NCBI GenBank assembly: GCA_019637995.1 | Contig: JAHBUQ010000003.1 | Location: 124,001-188,000, forward strand | Length of the DNA: 64,000 nucleotides | Direction of reading: 5' to 3' | From: Ignavibacteriota bacterium | GTDB taxonomy: Bacteria > Bacteroidota > Ignavibacteria > Kapaibacteriales > UBA2268 | Shown: positions 26,085 to 35,733 of the stretch, in pieces | Numbering within the stretch: position 1 is the stretch's first letter | How the letters are laid out: each line of letters begins with the position of its first letter | Notes under the pieces: generated by a model | What the model saw: only the letters and a program-made list of their open reading frames with translations | What the model was told of the DNA's origin: nothing | Databases searched by the model: none | Translations under genes and position numbers: made by a program

Positions 26085-27185
26085 ATGAGCAACAAAAAAA
26101 AACCTGAGTGGGTACCTGAAAAAGGCGGAGATGAATTCGCCAGTTCAGTTATGCCGGGTGTAAGTATCAATCAAGTGCATAAGTATAAAGTAGTCAAAAG
26201 AAAGACACTAAATGTAGAGGATTTTGTTCGGGGAGTTTTGGAAAGCAATACTGTAATATTATCGAAAGCAATTACTCTTATAGAGAGCAATAACGAAAAA
26301 CATACAGAGCTTACTCAATCAGTAATTAAGGAACTTTTACCATATTCCGGGAAATCTGTCAGAATCGGAATAACCGGTCCGCCGGGAGCCGGAAAAAGCA
26401 CTTTTATCGAATCATTAGGAATGTTCCTCTGTAAAAATGGCTTTAAAGTGGCTGTGCTGGCAGTTGACCCAAGCTCAACAGTATCGGGTGGCTCTATTCT
26501 GGGCGACAAAACCAGAATGGAATACTTATCCCGAGAGCATCATGCATATATCCGACCATCGCCATCAGGCGGCACACTTGGCGGAGTAGCAAGAAAAACC
26601 CGCGAGACAATTTTAGTTTGTGAAGCTGCAGGTTATGATGTCATACTGATTGAAACAATTGGTGTAGGTCAGAGTGAAGTTACTGTTCGCTCAATGGTTG
26701 ACTTTTTCCTTCTCTTGCTGCTCCCGGGTTCCGGCGATGAGCTCCAGGGAATTAAGAAAGGGGTTGTAGAATTAGCGGATTCGATTGTAATAAATAAGGC
26801 TGAAGGAAATTATAAAGACAGAGCCAATCTGACCAAAGCATCTTACAGCAATGCACTCAGATTGCTTACATCTGCTACTGAAGGCTGGATACCCAAAGCA
26901 ATGACTTGCTCGGCTCTGAACAACGATGGTATTGAAGAAGTTTGGTCTGTGATAAATGAATTTATGATTAATACTAAAGATTCCGGAATTTTTGAGAAAA
27001 GAAGAAATGAGCAGCTCATTAATTGGGTTAATTCTATGGTCGAAGATGAAGTTCACAGACGGTTTTTCGGCAATTCCGAGATTCGGAAATTAAGAAGCGA
27101 GCTTGAAAACCGCGTACTATCAGCCGAGGTTACACCAACTCAGGCAGTAAATTTATTGATTAAGAAATATTTTGGAGAAAAATGA
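26085..27185 (+). CDS. meaB: Methylmalonyl-CoA mutase-associated GTPase MeaB
   Basis: This 366-residue G3E-family P-loop GTPase protects and reloads adenosylcobalamin in methylmalonyl-CoA mutase. P-loop GPPGAGKST is at residues 98-106. VLAVDPSSTVSGGSILGDKT and ETIGVGQSEVTVRSMVDFFL are the MeaB/ArgK switch segments, and VINKAEGN is the NKxD equivalent. The N-terminal extension of about 40 residues is typical for MeaB. No mutase gene is in the window. The stop overlaps the next ATG (ATGA) so it is coupled to rdgB. Confidence 0.93.
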   Translation: MSNKKKPEWVPEKGGDEFASSVMPGVSINQVHKYKVVKRKTLNVEDFVRGVLESNTVILSKAITLIESNNEKHTELTQSVIKELLPYSGKSVRIGITGPPGAGKSTFIESLGMFLCKNGFKVAVLAVDPSSTVSGGSILGDKTRMEYLSREHHAYIRPSPSGGTLGGVARKTRETILVCEAAGYDVILIETIGVGQSEVTVRSMVDFFLLLLLPGSGDELQGIKKGVVELADSIVINKAEGNYKDRANLTKASYSNALRLLTSATEGWIPKAMTCSALNNDGIEEVWSVINEFMINTKDSGIFEKRRNEQLINWVNSMVEDEVHRRFFGNSEIRKLRSELENRVLSAEVTPTQAVNLLIKKYFGEK

Positions 27186-27781
27186 GCAAAATTTTATTAG
27201 CAAGCAATAATAAACACAAAGCTGAAGAATTCAAGCAAATCTTTATTGATGCTGGACTTTCTTCAAGTCTTGTATTGCCTCAGGATTTGTATCTTGGAGG
27301 TTTGGAGGTTGAAGAAACCGGGTTGACATTCGAGGAAAATGCCGAAATAAAAGCCCTTGCTTTCAATAAAGCGGCAGGAATGCCTGTAATTTCAGATGAT
27401 AGCGGTCTTGAAGTGGATTGTCTTGGTTTGAAGCCCGGTGTTACTTCTGCAAGATATGCCGGAGTGCACGGTGATGATGCGGCAAACAGAAAAAAGGTAT
27501 TGGATGAGGTTTTAGCAAAAGACTGTGGAAATTTAAAGGCAAGATTCAGATGTGTAATTTGCTATTTTGATGGAAATGAAATCATTCAGGGCGTCGGCAA
27601 AGTGGAAGGAAGAATTTCTCTTTCAGAAAGAGGTAGCGGCGGTTTTGGATATGACCCGATTTTCATTCCTGACGGCTATGAAAGCACCTTTGCGGAGCTT
27701 CCTGCTGAAATCAAAAATCAAATTTCACATAGAAAGCGCGCTTTAGATGACTTTATTGAAAAATACAAAACCAAAAACTAA
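27182..27781 (+). CDS. rdgB: Non-canonical purine NTP pyrophosphatase (RdgB/HAM1)
   Basis: This 199-residue cytosolic house-cleaning enzyme hydrolyses dITP, XTP and related nucleotides to monophosphates. SNNKHKAEEFKQIF is the substrate-loop motif, 'VISDDSGLEVDCLG' carries the acidic metal site and GSGGFGYDPIFIPDGYESTF the base-recognition segment. SHRKRALDDF closes it, as in family members. Start ATG overlaps the stop of meaB. Length matches the family (about 195-205). Confidence 0.95.
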   Translation: MSKILLASNNKHKAEEFKQIFIDAGLSSSLVLPQDLYLGGLEVEETGLTFEENAEIKALAFNKAAGMPVISDDSGLEVDCLGLKPGVTSARYAGVHGDDAANRKKVLDEVLAKDCGNLKARFRCVICYFDGNEIIQGVGKVEGRISLSERGSGGFGYDPIFIPDGYESTFAELPAEIKNQISHRKRALDDFIEKYKTKN

Positions 27782-27799
27782 ATAAACAGTGAATAATTT

Positions 27800-29584
27800 A
27801 TGAGAAATTCAAAGAAAAATACAAAATCAATCATTAAAGAAGAGCCATTTCTATTCAAGTATGGGTACATTATTCTTGGTGCATTCACTCTTTTACTATA
27901 TTTACAAACAATTAATTTTGGATTTACTGGTTTTGATGATTCATCAATTATTCCACCAAACAGAGAAATGCTTAGCTCAGTTAGCAATATAGGGAAAATC
28001 TTTCTGGATGATGCTTTTTTTAGAAACGGAGAGCAAAGTTTTTACAGACCATTACAAAATATTACTCTGATGATTGATACAATTATCGCCGGTGATGCTT
28101 TATGGATGTATCATTTCACAAATTTGGTTTTACATATTATATCTGTGATTATATTCTACTTCCTATTAATTGAAATAGGTGTTTCAAAGAAAACATCGCT
28201 TGGAATGGGCACAGTTTTCTCGGCGCTCCCGGCACTGGCGCATGCAGTTGCCTGGATTCCCGGACGTGGCGATATATTACTGGCTATTTTCTCGATGCTT
28301 TTTATCATTTACCTGTCCAAATTTCTTAATTCAAACCAAACAAAGTATCTTATTTATAATTCCTTATTTCTGGCTTTAGCATTGTTGTCAAAAGAAAGTG
28401 GCCTGTTTTTGTCAATAATAGCCCTTCTCTTTGTTGCAATATTTCACAAGGAAAACCTAAATTTCAAGTCTGCCATAATTCCTGCTTCCATCTATTCTTC
28501 AATGTCAGTATTATATTTAATCCTGAGAAATTTAGTAATTGGTGATATGAGTTCTAAAACCAAATTCGGTATTGAATATCTTATATCAAATCTTGCTTAC
28601 ATTCCCGAGACAATCGGTAAATTATTCATTCCAATAAGTTTAAATCCTATGCCAAGTTACGAATTAATTAATATTGTTACAGGATTTATTTTAATTACAA
28701 TGATAATTTATTTTGGTATTTCTAAAACCGAAAGCAGGAAGTATCTGTTATTTGGATTTTTATGGTTTTTGCTTTTTTCGATTCCGGGAATGATGTATGA
28801 GCATGAATTCGGAACTTATGCATATCAATATTTAGAGCACCGTGCATATTTGCCTGCTGTGGGAATATTAATAATACTGCCATTCATATTTCGAGGGTAT
28901 AATCTCCGGGAAAATACGATTTTCGCCGGAATACTATTGGTTTCGATTGTTTTTTTCATACTGACTTTGCTGAATTCTCAATATTACAAAAATGAACTCG
29001 TATTTTATGAAAGAGCAATTGAAAAATCGCCTGAGACCGCAGCTCTTGCATACTTAAACAGAGGTCTAATCAAAGCGAGAAGTGGAAATCCAAAAGCAGG
29101 AATTGAAGATTTTAATACTGCAGCCTCGATATTTCCTGAATATCCGGACGCTTATAACAATCGCGGATTGGCAAAAACACAATTAAAAGATAAGCGTGGG
29201 GTTATGGAAGATTACAATAAAGCGATATCATTGGATTCAAATCGAGCTGTATTCTTCTATAACAGAGCAATATTCAAATCCTCAGAAAATGACATTTACG
29301 GAGCTTTGGATGATTATAAGAAAGCTATTGCTATTACTCCTACTTATAAACAAGCATATAAAAACATCAATTATGAATATACTCGTCTCAGAGAATTTGA
29401 TTCATGTATCCATTATACAAGTTTGGCAATACTGCAAATCAATGACAATCGAGACTTTTATTATACCCGCGGGCTTTCAAAATTATCTAATGGTGACACT
29501 GCAGATGCTTGCGAGGATTTCCAAATATCCTATGGGCAAGGTTTAGCCTCTGCCGGTGAGCAAATAAGAAAGCACTGTAAATGA
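27800..29584 (+). CDS. Polytopic membrane protein with C-terminal TPR repeats (TMTC/GT-C-like)
   Basis: This 594-residue protein has an N-terminal membrane part with about 10-11 hydrophobic segments. The first periplasmic loop (FGFTGFDDSSIIPPNREML) carries an acidic DD motif of the GT-C glycosyltransferase fold, and 'FYRPLQNITLMID' plus HAVAWIPGRGDILL are typical of the TMTC/PMT-like branch. From about residue 410 come TPRs: TAALAYLNRGLIKARSGNPK, YPDAYNNRGLAKTQLKDKRG, 'AVFFYNRAIFKSSENDIYGA', 'FYYTRGLSKLSNGDTADACE'. It may glycosylate exported proteins using a lipid-linked sugar. Substrate not known; the glycosyltransferase role is an inference from fold and motif. Confidence 0.75.
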   Translation: MRNSKKNTKSIIKEEPFLFKYGYIILGAFTLLLYLQTINFGFTGFDDSSIIPPNREMLSSVSNIGKIFLDDAFFRNGEQSFYRPLQNITLMIDTIIAGDALWMYHFTNLVLHIISVIIFYFLLIEIGVSKKTSLGMGTVFSALPALAHAVAWIPGRGDILLAIFSMLFIIYLSKFLNSNQTKYLIYNSLFLALALLSKESGLFLSIIALLFVAIFHKENLNFKSAIIPASIYSSMSVLYLILRNLVIGDMSSKTKFGIEYLISNLAYIPETIGKLFIPISLNPMPSYELINIVTGFILITMIIYFGISKTESRKYLLFGFLWFLLFSIPGMMYEHEFGTYAYQYLEHRAYLPAVGILIILPFIFRGYNLRENTIFAGILLVSIVFFILTLLNSQYYKNELVFYERAIEKSPETAALAYLNRGLIKARSGNPKAGIEDFNTAASIFPEYPDAYNNRGLAKTQLKDKRGVMEDYNKAISLDSNRAVFFYNRAIFKSSENDIYGALDDYKKAIAITPTYKQAYKNINYEYTRLREFDSCIHYTSLAILQINDNRDFYYTRGLSKLSNGDTADACEDFQISYGQGLASAGEQIRKHCK

Positions 29585-29673
29585 TAGTTTTTTCAGACTA
29601 AAAAACAATGTTTGAAATTGCATTATTTTTTATATTTTTGCATAACATTTATAATGAAAATAAAATTATTAAT

Positions 29674-31038
29674 ATGGAAAATAAAACACTCTTAAGAACA
29701 GAAGAATTTCTCAAGAAGTTTATTCATTATATCAATCTCGATACAGAGCTTGATGATTATGATAAAATTCATGAGCAAATCGTAAAAGATTCCGTCTTCA
29801 AAGGTACGAATTTGTGGATTTTGATGTTTGCGATAATTGTGGCATCTGTTGGTTTGAATATGAATTCAACCGCTGTAATAATCGGAGCTATGTTAATATC
29901 ACCATTGATGGGTCCAATCAACGGAATGGGATACAGTATAGCAACTTACAATTTCGAATTATTTAAACAAGCATTTAAGAATTTCAGCTTTGCTGTAATC
30001 GCCTCTTTATTTGCATCATCTCTATATTTCTTCCTAAGCCCTGTTGCAACAGCACATTCGGAACTTTTAGCAAGAACAAGCCCTACTATTTATGACGTTA
30101 TTATAGCTCTTTTTGGAGGTCTTGCCGGCATAGTTGCAATAAGCAGTAAGCAAAAAGGAAATGTAATTCCAGGTGTTGCAATTGCTACAGCATTGATGCC
30201 TCCCCTCTGTACGGCAGGCTATGGACTTGCTACTTTCCAGTATGAATTTTTTCTTGGAGCATTATTCTTATTCACAATTAATACAGTTTTTATTGCTTTA
30301 TCATCTGTCATAATTTCGCAATTATTAAAATTTCCGATTACAACCTTAATTGACCAAAATCAAAAGAAGGTTGTAAACAGATGGATAAGTATAATAATCG
30401 TTGCAATAACTCTTCCAAGTATATATTTTGGATATATGTTGGTTCTTAAAGAAAAATTTAACGAAAACGCAAGTAAGTATGTTGCAAGTGTTAGTATTTT
30501 TGAGGGAAATCTTTTGATAAAAAGTGATGTGGATTCAAAAGAAGGGAGTATTACTTTGCTTTACGGGGGAACAAATATTAGTGAACAACAAAAAGAAATT
30601 CTGGTTGAACAAGCAAAATTTTTCGAACTTAAAGATGCTAAAATAATTATCAAACAAGGACTTGATTTCGGAGAATTTGCGAAAGATAAGAATGCGGAAG
30701 TTTACAGTTTGAAAGAAGAGTTGGGCAAAATTAAAATGGTACTGAGCGAAAAGGAAAGGCAACTTGACAGTATAAAAACAAACTCATTACTTGGAAAAAG
30801 TATTTTAAATGAAATTAATAATTTATATCCCGATATTTCAAAATGTACATTTGCTGATGCTTACAGATTCATAGATACATCTGATACACCTGAGAATGTC
30901 AAAATTGTGATGTTTGCCGTCGAGACAAACAGACGTAGAAATCTGGATACAAATAAAATAAACAATTGGCTCAGAACACGACTCAATTTCCCAAGTATAA
31001 AAGTAATATACAACACTTATGACAAATCTTTTGATTAA
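29674..31038 (+). CDS. DUF389 family membrane protein
   Basis: I start the protein (454 residues) at the ATG at 29674 (MENKTLLRTEEF); the frame runs 22 codons further upstream. 'WILMFAIIVASVGLNMNSTA', 'VIIGAMLISPLMGPINGMGY' and 'GVAIATALMPPLCTAGYGLA' are the hallmark segments of DUF389 (TIGR00341-type) proteins, with about six membrane spans. A soluble C-terminal half (about 270-454) with a coiled-coil-like segment (AEVYSLKEELGKIKMVLSEK) follows. Members are found widely in bacteria and archaea; the transported substrate or function is not established. Confidence 0.88.
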   Translation: MENKTLLRTEEFLKKFIHYINLDTELDDYDKIHEQIVKDSVFKGTNLWILMFAIIVASVGLNMNSTAVIIGAMLISPLMGPINGMGYSIATYNFELFKQAFKNFSFAVIASLFASSLYFFLSPVATAHSELLARTSPTIYDVIIALFGGLAGIVAISSKQKGNVIPGVAIATALMPPLCTAGYGLATFQYEFFLGALFLFTINTVFIALSSVIISQLLKFPITTLIDQNQKKVVNRWISIIIVAITLPSIYFGYMLVLKEKFNENASKYVASVSIFEGNLLIKSDVDSKEGSITLLYGGTNISEQQKEILVEQAKFFELKDAKIIIKQGLDFGEFAKDKNAEVYSLKEELGKIKMVLSEKERQLDSIKTNSLLGKSILNEINNLYPDISKCTFADAYRFIDTSDTPENVKIVMFAVETNRRRNLDTNKINNWLRTRLNFPSIKVIYNTYDKSFD

Positions 31039-31102
31039 TAAAATGTGTCGTTTTTTTTAAAAACAATTTTTGTTAGTAAACGTTAGATTATGATTTAGAA
31101 GA

Positions 31103-31777
31103 TTGAATATTAAAGAGCTTAAATTTATAGAGTCGCAATTTGAAGCAATAATTTGCCTGAATGCAAATTTGCCTGATAAGGAATTTTATTTGCTTTTCAA
31201 TGGAATCAAAATAATTGCCGCAGATGGTGCCGCATATAAACTTAAGTCGTTGGGAATTCAACCTGATATAATAATTGGTGATTTCGATTCATTAGAACCG
31301 GATAAATTAATTGATGATTTTGCAGGTTCAGAAATTTTGAAAGTTTCTGATCAGGATAGCAATGATTTTGAGAAAGTACTGAAGCATTGCATGAAATCCA
31401 AACTTAAAAATCTATTGATTACAGGTATTCATGGTGGTGAGCTCGAGCATACTTTAAATAATTTAAGTGTCTTGGTCAAATATTGTTCTGAACTTAATTT
31501 TTGTGTGTATGATTCTGGACGTTATGGGATTTTAGTATCGGAAAGTTTGTTTTTTGTTTCTATGCCATACGAAATTATTTCATTGATTCCTCAGCCAAAA
31601 GCTAGACTTACTACAAAAAATCTTAGATGGGAGCTAAAAGATGATGTTCTGGAATTTGGAATCAGAGAAGGAGCTCGCAATGAATCATCAGGACAATGTA
31701 TTGAAATCGAACTACATGAAGGCAGATATTTGCTGTTTATTGATTCCAGGGAGCCCTCAAGCCCAATTTTAAAATGA
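31103..31777 (+). CDS. thiN: Thiamine pyrophosphokinase
   Basis: This 224-residue enzyme transfers pyrophosphate from ATP to thiamine. 'IIAADGAAYKLKSLGIQPDI', IIGDFDSLEPDKL and DQDSNDFEKVLKHC match the TPK catalytic domain (D-x-D-S and D-x-x-x-x-D-F/L-x-K patterns). 'LITGIHGGELEHTLNNLSVL' corresponds to the family GGRxDH site but reads GGELEH here. The C-terminal beta-domain follows. The start is a TTG at 31103 preceded by AGA; no in-frame ATG exists until the catalytic core, so TTG is required. Confidence 0.88.
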   Translation: MNIKELKFIESQFEAIICLNANLPDKEFYLLFNGIKIIAADGAAYKLKSLGIQPDIIIGDFDSLEPDKLIDDFAGSEILKVSDQDSNDFEKVLKHCMKSKLKNLLITGIHGGELEHTLNNLSVLVKYCSELNFCVYDSGRYGILVSESLFFVSMPYEIISLIPQPKARLTTKNLRWELKDDVLEFGIREGARNESSGQCIEIELHEGRYLLFIDSREPSSPILK

Positions 31778-31805
31778 TGTTATAATTTAAAAACATAAAA
31801 TCAAA

Positions 31806-32537
31806 ATGGATATAAAAAAAGATATTTTATACAGCGAAAAACTTGGCAGAGATATGCAGGTAAGTATTTACGGACATTATGGAATATCCGTACTGATGTT
31901 TCCTGCAATCACCGATAACGCTGACGAATACGAAAATGAGGGCACTATAAATGCTATTGAGCATTTAATTAAAATTGGTAAATGTAAAGTATTTGTAACA
32001 TCAAGTATTGACAAGGAAATTTGGTTCGGCGGATCAATGGAACCAAAAGAAAAATCACATCTCCATTTTAAGTTTAATCAATATGTGGAAGATGAGCTGG
32101 TACCTTACATTTATGGCAATTGTGGCGGTCCACTTCCTGTCATAACTGCCGGAGCCGGAAAGGGTGCCTACCATGCAGCAAATTCATTTTTTAGAAGACC
32201 TGATATTTTCCTTGGTGCAATAGCTATGAGTGGCGATTATGATTTAGGTATTCATACTTACGGTTATTTTGATGATAATTGCTATTATAATTCACCGATT
32301 CATTATTTGCCCAACCTGAATGACAACTACTGGCTTTCTTTTTTACATTCCAGAAGACATATTTATTTAACAGCGGGTTCAGGCAAAGGGGAAAACCCCG
32401 AAAATTCCAAAAAACTTGCATATATTCTTACATCAAAAGGAATAAGGCATCACTTTGAAATTAAGGACGAGAATTATTCTCATGATTTTAAGTCATGGAA
32501 TGCGATTTTAAATTCTATTATAGAAGGAAGATTGTAA
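31806..32537 (+). CDS. Esterase-fold (alpha/beta hydrolase) protein lacking the catalytic Ser
   Basis: This 243-residue protein has the putative-esterase (EstD-like) alpha/beta fold: 'GISVLMFPAITDNADEYENE', 'QYVEDELVPYIYGNCGG', IFLGAIAMSGDYDL. The nucleophile elbow, normally G-x-S-x-G, reads GAGKGAYHAAN (116-126), so G118 replaces Ser. The codons at 32149-32163 (GGA GCC GGA AAG GGT) confirm it. The terminal His lies in YSHDFKSW (H226). It may be a catalytically dead relative or use another nucleophile. It precedes the relA gene by 4 bp. Function unknown. Confidence 0.75.
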   Translation: MDIKKDILYSEKLGRDMQVSIYGHYGISVLMFPAITDNADEYENEGTINAIEHLIKIGKCKVFVTSSIDKEIWFGGSMEPKEKSHLHFKFNQYVEDELVPYIYGNCGGPLPVITAGAGKGAYHAANSFFRRPDIFLGAIAMSGDYDLGIHTYGYFDDNCYYNSPIHYLPNLNDNYWLSFLHSRRHIYLTAGSGKGENPENSKKLAYILTSKGIRHHFEIKDENYSHDFKSWNAILNSIIEGRL

Positions 32538-32541
32538 TTTT

Positions 32542-34674
32542 ATGTTCAACTTTCAGTTAAATAACTTACTTGGCAAAAGCAATAAACAAGAGTATTCACC
32601 TGGCTTAAGCACTGAAAAAGATCTTGGTTTTCTACTCAGAGAATGTAAGAAATATCTGAAAGTTTTTAATGAACAAAAAGTCAGCAGAGCATTTTTACTT
32701 TGTATTGATGCTCACGAAAAAAAACTCAGAAAGTCAGGTGCACCATATTATACTCATCCTCTTGAAGTTGCACGGATTGTAATGAGCGAAATTCCACTCG
32801 ATGATATTTCTGTTATATCAGCTCTACTTCACGATGTACTTGATGAAGGCGATAATTATTCAATTAAAGATATTCGCTCTGAATTTGGAAACGAAGTTGC
32901 CGATATTGTCGAAGGTATTCACAAAATTGAGCATATTGAAAATACCAATATTTCTATAGATGATCAGGCTGAAAATTATCGCAAGCTTCTGCTTTCACTT
33001 TTCAAAGATATACGTATTATATTAATTAAGCTTGCTGACAGGCTTCACAATATGCGTACGCTGGAGTATGTATCGCAAAAAAGTCAAATTAAGCTTGCAA
33101 AAGAAACCCTTGATATTTATGCTCCTTTTGCTAATAGATTCGGCTTGAGAAATATCAAATGGGAACTTGAAGATTTATCATTTAAGTATTTGAATCCTGA
33201 TTCGTATAATGAAATAAAAGCCGCTTTAAAGAGTACTCGCGAAGAGCGTGAAGATTATATTGAGAATCTTATTCAGCCTATTTTGGATAAGTTGAAACAA
33301 GATGAGCTGTTAAAAAAAATTAAGTTAAAATATGAAGTAAGTGGAAGACCCAAACATATTTATTCAATTTACAACAAAATGCTTGCCCGCAATAAACCAA
33401 TGGACGAGCTTTATGATTTATTTGCTATCAGATTAATACTCGAATCAAATGAGCCAAATTTGTGTTTTTATGCCTATGGATTGGTGGCTAGTATTTATCA
33501 GCCTGTTCCAGAGACTTTTAAGGATTATATAAGCACACCCAAGAAGAATGGTTATCGTTCAATTCATTCAGCGATAGTTGGTCCTGATACAAAAATTGTG
33601 GAACTTCAAATACGAACACGTGAAATGCACGAGCTCGCTGAGCAGGGATTTGCTGCTCATTTCAGATATAAAGGTGGAAGGATTGATCAGGCTTCTATTC
33701 TTGAACGTAAACAAATTATTGATTGGATATCTGAAGTTAGAGAGATTTTTGATCATGCTAAAAGCGGAACAAATGAAGAATTAATTGAAAATTTCAGACA
33801 AAATTTATTCTTTGATGAAATTTATGTTTATACTCCGAAGAATGAATTCCGAACACTACCAAAAGATTCTACACCTCTGGATTTCGCTTATGATATTCAC
33901 TCCGAAGTAGGAAATCATTTCATCAGTGCCAAAGTAAACGGAAGACTTGTAGCTATTGATTACAAACTTCAGAGTGGCGATCAAATTGAAATTATTACAT
34001 CAAAAAAGCAAACACCTTCTGAAGAATGGCTGAAATATGTTATAACAGCAAGAGCCAAACAGTCTATAGCAAAATTCCTGAAAGAAATCGAAAGGCAAGT
34101 AATTGAATCAGGTAAGAAAATTTGGACTGATAAAAGCAGGGAATATTCAATCAGGATTAATGAAACTGAGTTCGATGCATTAATTAAATCACTGAGATAT
34201 GATTCTCCTGATGAATTTTTCTATGCCCTTGCAAATAATCATCTGTCACTTGATAAAGCTTTTGATTTTATCAAATTCAAAATCAGAGATGGGCTTAGAA
34301 TTAATGGCGAGCACCGTGAACGTGCAAGTATTATGAAACAGAACGGTGAATCCCAAAAAAATTCCAAAAGCAGTAATCTGAATGGTAATGGTGAATTGAA
34401 AACGAATGAAATTAAGCCTGAAGCTGACGGCTCACTAACAGTATCACTGGCAATCAGAGCTGTCAAACGCAATTTGATGCTTCAACAGATTAACACATCA
34501 ATATTATCTATGAGTGATACAGAAATTCTCGAGATGAAATATGATGAAATTGAATCCGATTTCAAAGAGACTTTGAAGCTTCATTTTGGTAATTTTTCCT
34601 ATCTTGAAGTCATAATTGATAATTTAAAACGGATAGATGGCGTAAAAGATGTAGAAATTTTAAAAAATAATTGA
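32542..34674 (+). CDS. RelA/SpoT-family (p)ppGpp synthetase/hydrolase
   Basis: This 710-residue protein makes and/or degrades the alarmone (p)ppGpp. The HD domain (about 40-190) has YTHPLEVARI, 'LLHDVLDEG' (H97, D98) and IILIKLADRLHNMRTLEYV. The synthetase domain has 'SGRPKHIYSIYNKM', YDLFAIRLIL and 'STPKKNGYRSIHSAIVG'. A TGS domain ('IYVYTPKNEFRTLPKDSTPLD', about residues 430-490) and a C-terminal ACT-like domain (about 640-710, ending ID-G-V-K-D-V) are present, separated by a low-complexity linker. The HDxxED motif reads HDVLDE (D101, E102), a swap of the acidic pair. The zinc-finger domain typical between TGS and ACT is not seen. Downstream of the esterase-like gene by 4 bp, so co-expressed. 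Confidence 0.92.
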   Translation: MFNFQLNNLLGKSNKQEYSPGLSTEKDLGFLLRECKKYLKVFNEQKVSRAFLLCIDAHEKKLRKSGAPYYTHPLEVARIVMSEIPLDDISVISALLHDVLDEGDNYSIKDIRSEFGNEVADIVEGIHKIEHIENTNISIDDQAENYRKLLLSLFKDIRIILIKLADRLHNMRTLEYVSQKSQIKLAKETLDIYAPFANRFGLRNIKWELEDLSFKYLNPDSYNEIKAALKSTREEREDYIENLIQPILDKLKQDELLKKIKLKYEVSGRPKHIYSIYNKMLARNKPMDELYDLFAIRLILESNEPNLCFYAYGLVASIYQPVPETFKDYISTPKKNGYRSIHSAIVGPDTKIVELQIRTREMHELAEQGFAAHFRYKGGRIDQASILERKQIIDWISEVREIFDHAKSGTNEELIENFRQNLFFDEIYVYTPKNEFRTLPKDSTPLDFAYDIHSEVGNHFISAKVNGRLVAIDYKLQSGDQIEIITSKKQTPSEEWLKYVITARAKQSIAKFLKEIERQVIESGKKIWTDKSREYSIRINETEFDALIKSLRYDSPDEFFYALANNHLSLDKAFDFIKFKIRDGLRINGEHRERASIMKQNGESQKNSKSSNLNGNGELKTNEIKPEADGSLTVSLAIRAVKRNLMLQQINTSILSMSDTEILEMKYDEIESDFKETLKLHFGNFSYLEVIIDNLKRIDGVKDVEILKNN

Positions 34675-34738
34675 AGATTATAGATATTTTCATTATTTTT
34701 GTTTTTTGTAATAAGTAACATCGTAAAAATAAAATAAC

Positions 34739-35254
34739 GTGACACTAACAATAATACTTTTCGGAATATTGGCGATACTTGCAATAGCATCAGCATTGGT
34801 AACAATTCTGAGCAAGCATCCCATTCGCTCCGCTATGGGGCTGGTCTTTCATTTTTTCATGCTGGCTGGGCTTTATCTTACACTAAGCGCCCAGTTTATT
34901 GCGGCACTGCAGGTTCTTGTTTATGCCGGTGCGATAATGGTTTTAGTGATATTTGTTATAATGCTCCTTAACTTAGGAGACGAAGAATCACTCAAATATA
35001 AGATTAATCCACGGCAGGTAATTGGAGTTGCTCTTGGGGCGGCTCTACTTGTTATGCTCGGAGCAATTTATATAACCAATGTAACTCCGGATACTGCGGC
35101 ATATAATGCTGAAATTGCAGAAAGAATCGGTACTGCTGAATCTTTGGGTAATGAGTTATATACTAATTACATTCTTCCTGTGGAAGCGATTGGTATTTTA
35201 CTTACTGCCGCTATTGTTGGAGCTATAGTTTTAGCAAAACGTAAATTAAGTTAA
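34739..35254 (+). CDS. nuoJ: NADH-quinone oxidoreductase subunit J
   Basis: This 171-residue integral membrane subunit of complex I has five predicted transmembrane helices. 'IRSAMGLVFHFFMLAGLYLT', AQFIAALQVLVYAGAIMVLV and 'FVIMLLNLGDEESL' are the family signature. Start GTG at 34739. nuoK follows 9 bp later, and a strong terminator after nuoK shows that no further complex I genes are in this transcript on the downstream side. Confidence 0.93.
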   Translation: MTLTIILFGILAILAIASALVTILSKHPIRSAMGLVFHFFMLAGLYLTLSAQFIAALQVLVYAGAIMVLVIFVIMLLNLGDEESLKYKINPRQVIGVALGAALLVMLGAIYITNVTPDTAAYNAEIAERIGTAESLGNELYTNYILPVEAIGILLTAAIVGAIVLAKRKLS

Positions 35255-35263
35255 GGAAGAAAA

Positions 35264-35575
35264 ATGTTAGAAGCAATACCTTTAGAATATTATTTAATTG
35301 TATCAGCCGTACTTTTTATTATCGGTAGTATTGGTGTGATTACAAGACGTAATGCAATCATTATTTTCATGTCTATAGAATTAATGCTGAATTCTGTGAA
35401 CCTGACTTTAGTGGCATTCTCTACTTTTTTGGGGGATACAGCAGGTCAGATATTTGTGTTTTTCGTAATGTCAGTTGCTGCGGCAGAAGCTGCAATAGGA
35501 CTTGCAATAGTTCTGGCTTTATTTAGAGCAAAACAAACTGTTTATGTGGATGAAGTTAATTTGCTTAAGTGGTAA
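35264..35575 (+). CDS. nuoK: NADH-quinone oxidoreductase subunit K
   Basis: This 103-residue complex I membrane subunit has three helices. '[20 protein letters not shown]', [20 protein letters not shown] and '[19 protein letters not shown]' match NuoK, with the conserved Glu in the first and second helices involved in proton pumping. ATG follows AAGGAAG. Paired with nuoJ; the usual neighbours nuoI, nuoL, nuoM and nuoN are absent here. Confidence 0.94.
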   Translation: MLEAIPLEYYLIVSAVLFIIGSIGVITRRNAIIIFMSIELMLNSVNLTLVAFSTFLGDTAGQIFVFFVMSVAAAEAAIGLAIVLALFRAKQTVYVDEVNLLKW

Positions 35576-35591
35576 GTTAAAGATTTTATGC

Positions 35592-35628
35592 TAAAAAGTC
35601 CGTTTCATAATAGAAGCGGACTTTTTTT
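35592..35628 (+). terminator. Rho-independent terminator after nuoK
   Basis: AGTCCGTTTC (35597-35606) pairs with GAAGCGGACT (35613-35622) over 10 bp with one wobble, followed by seven T on the plus strand. It lies about 20 bp after the nuoK stop. Confidence 0.9.
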
Positions 35629-35733
35629 GTTGTCAGAATAACATGTATATTTTTTTATTTATATGACATCAGCACATATGAATACAACTCTTATTTACTG
35701 TTTTTATTGAGAAAACTGAAATATATCAGTCAA

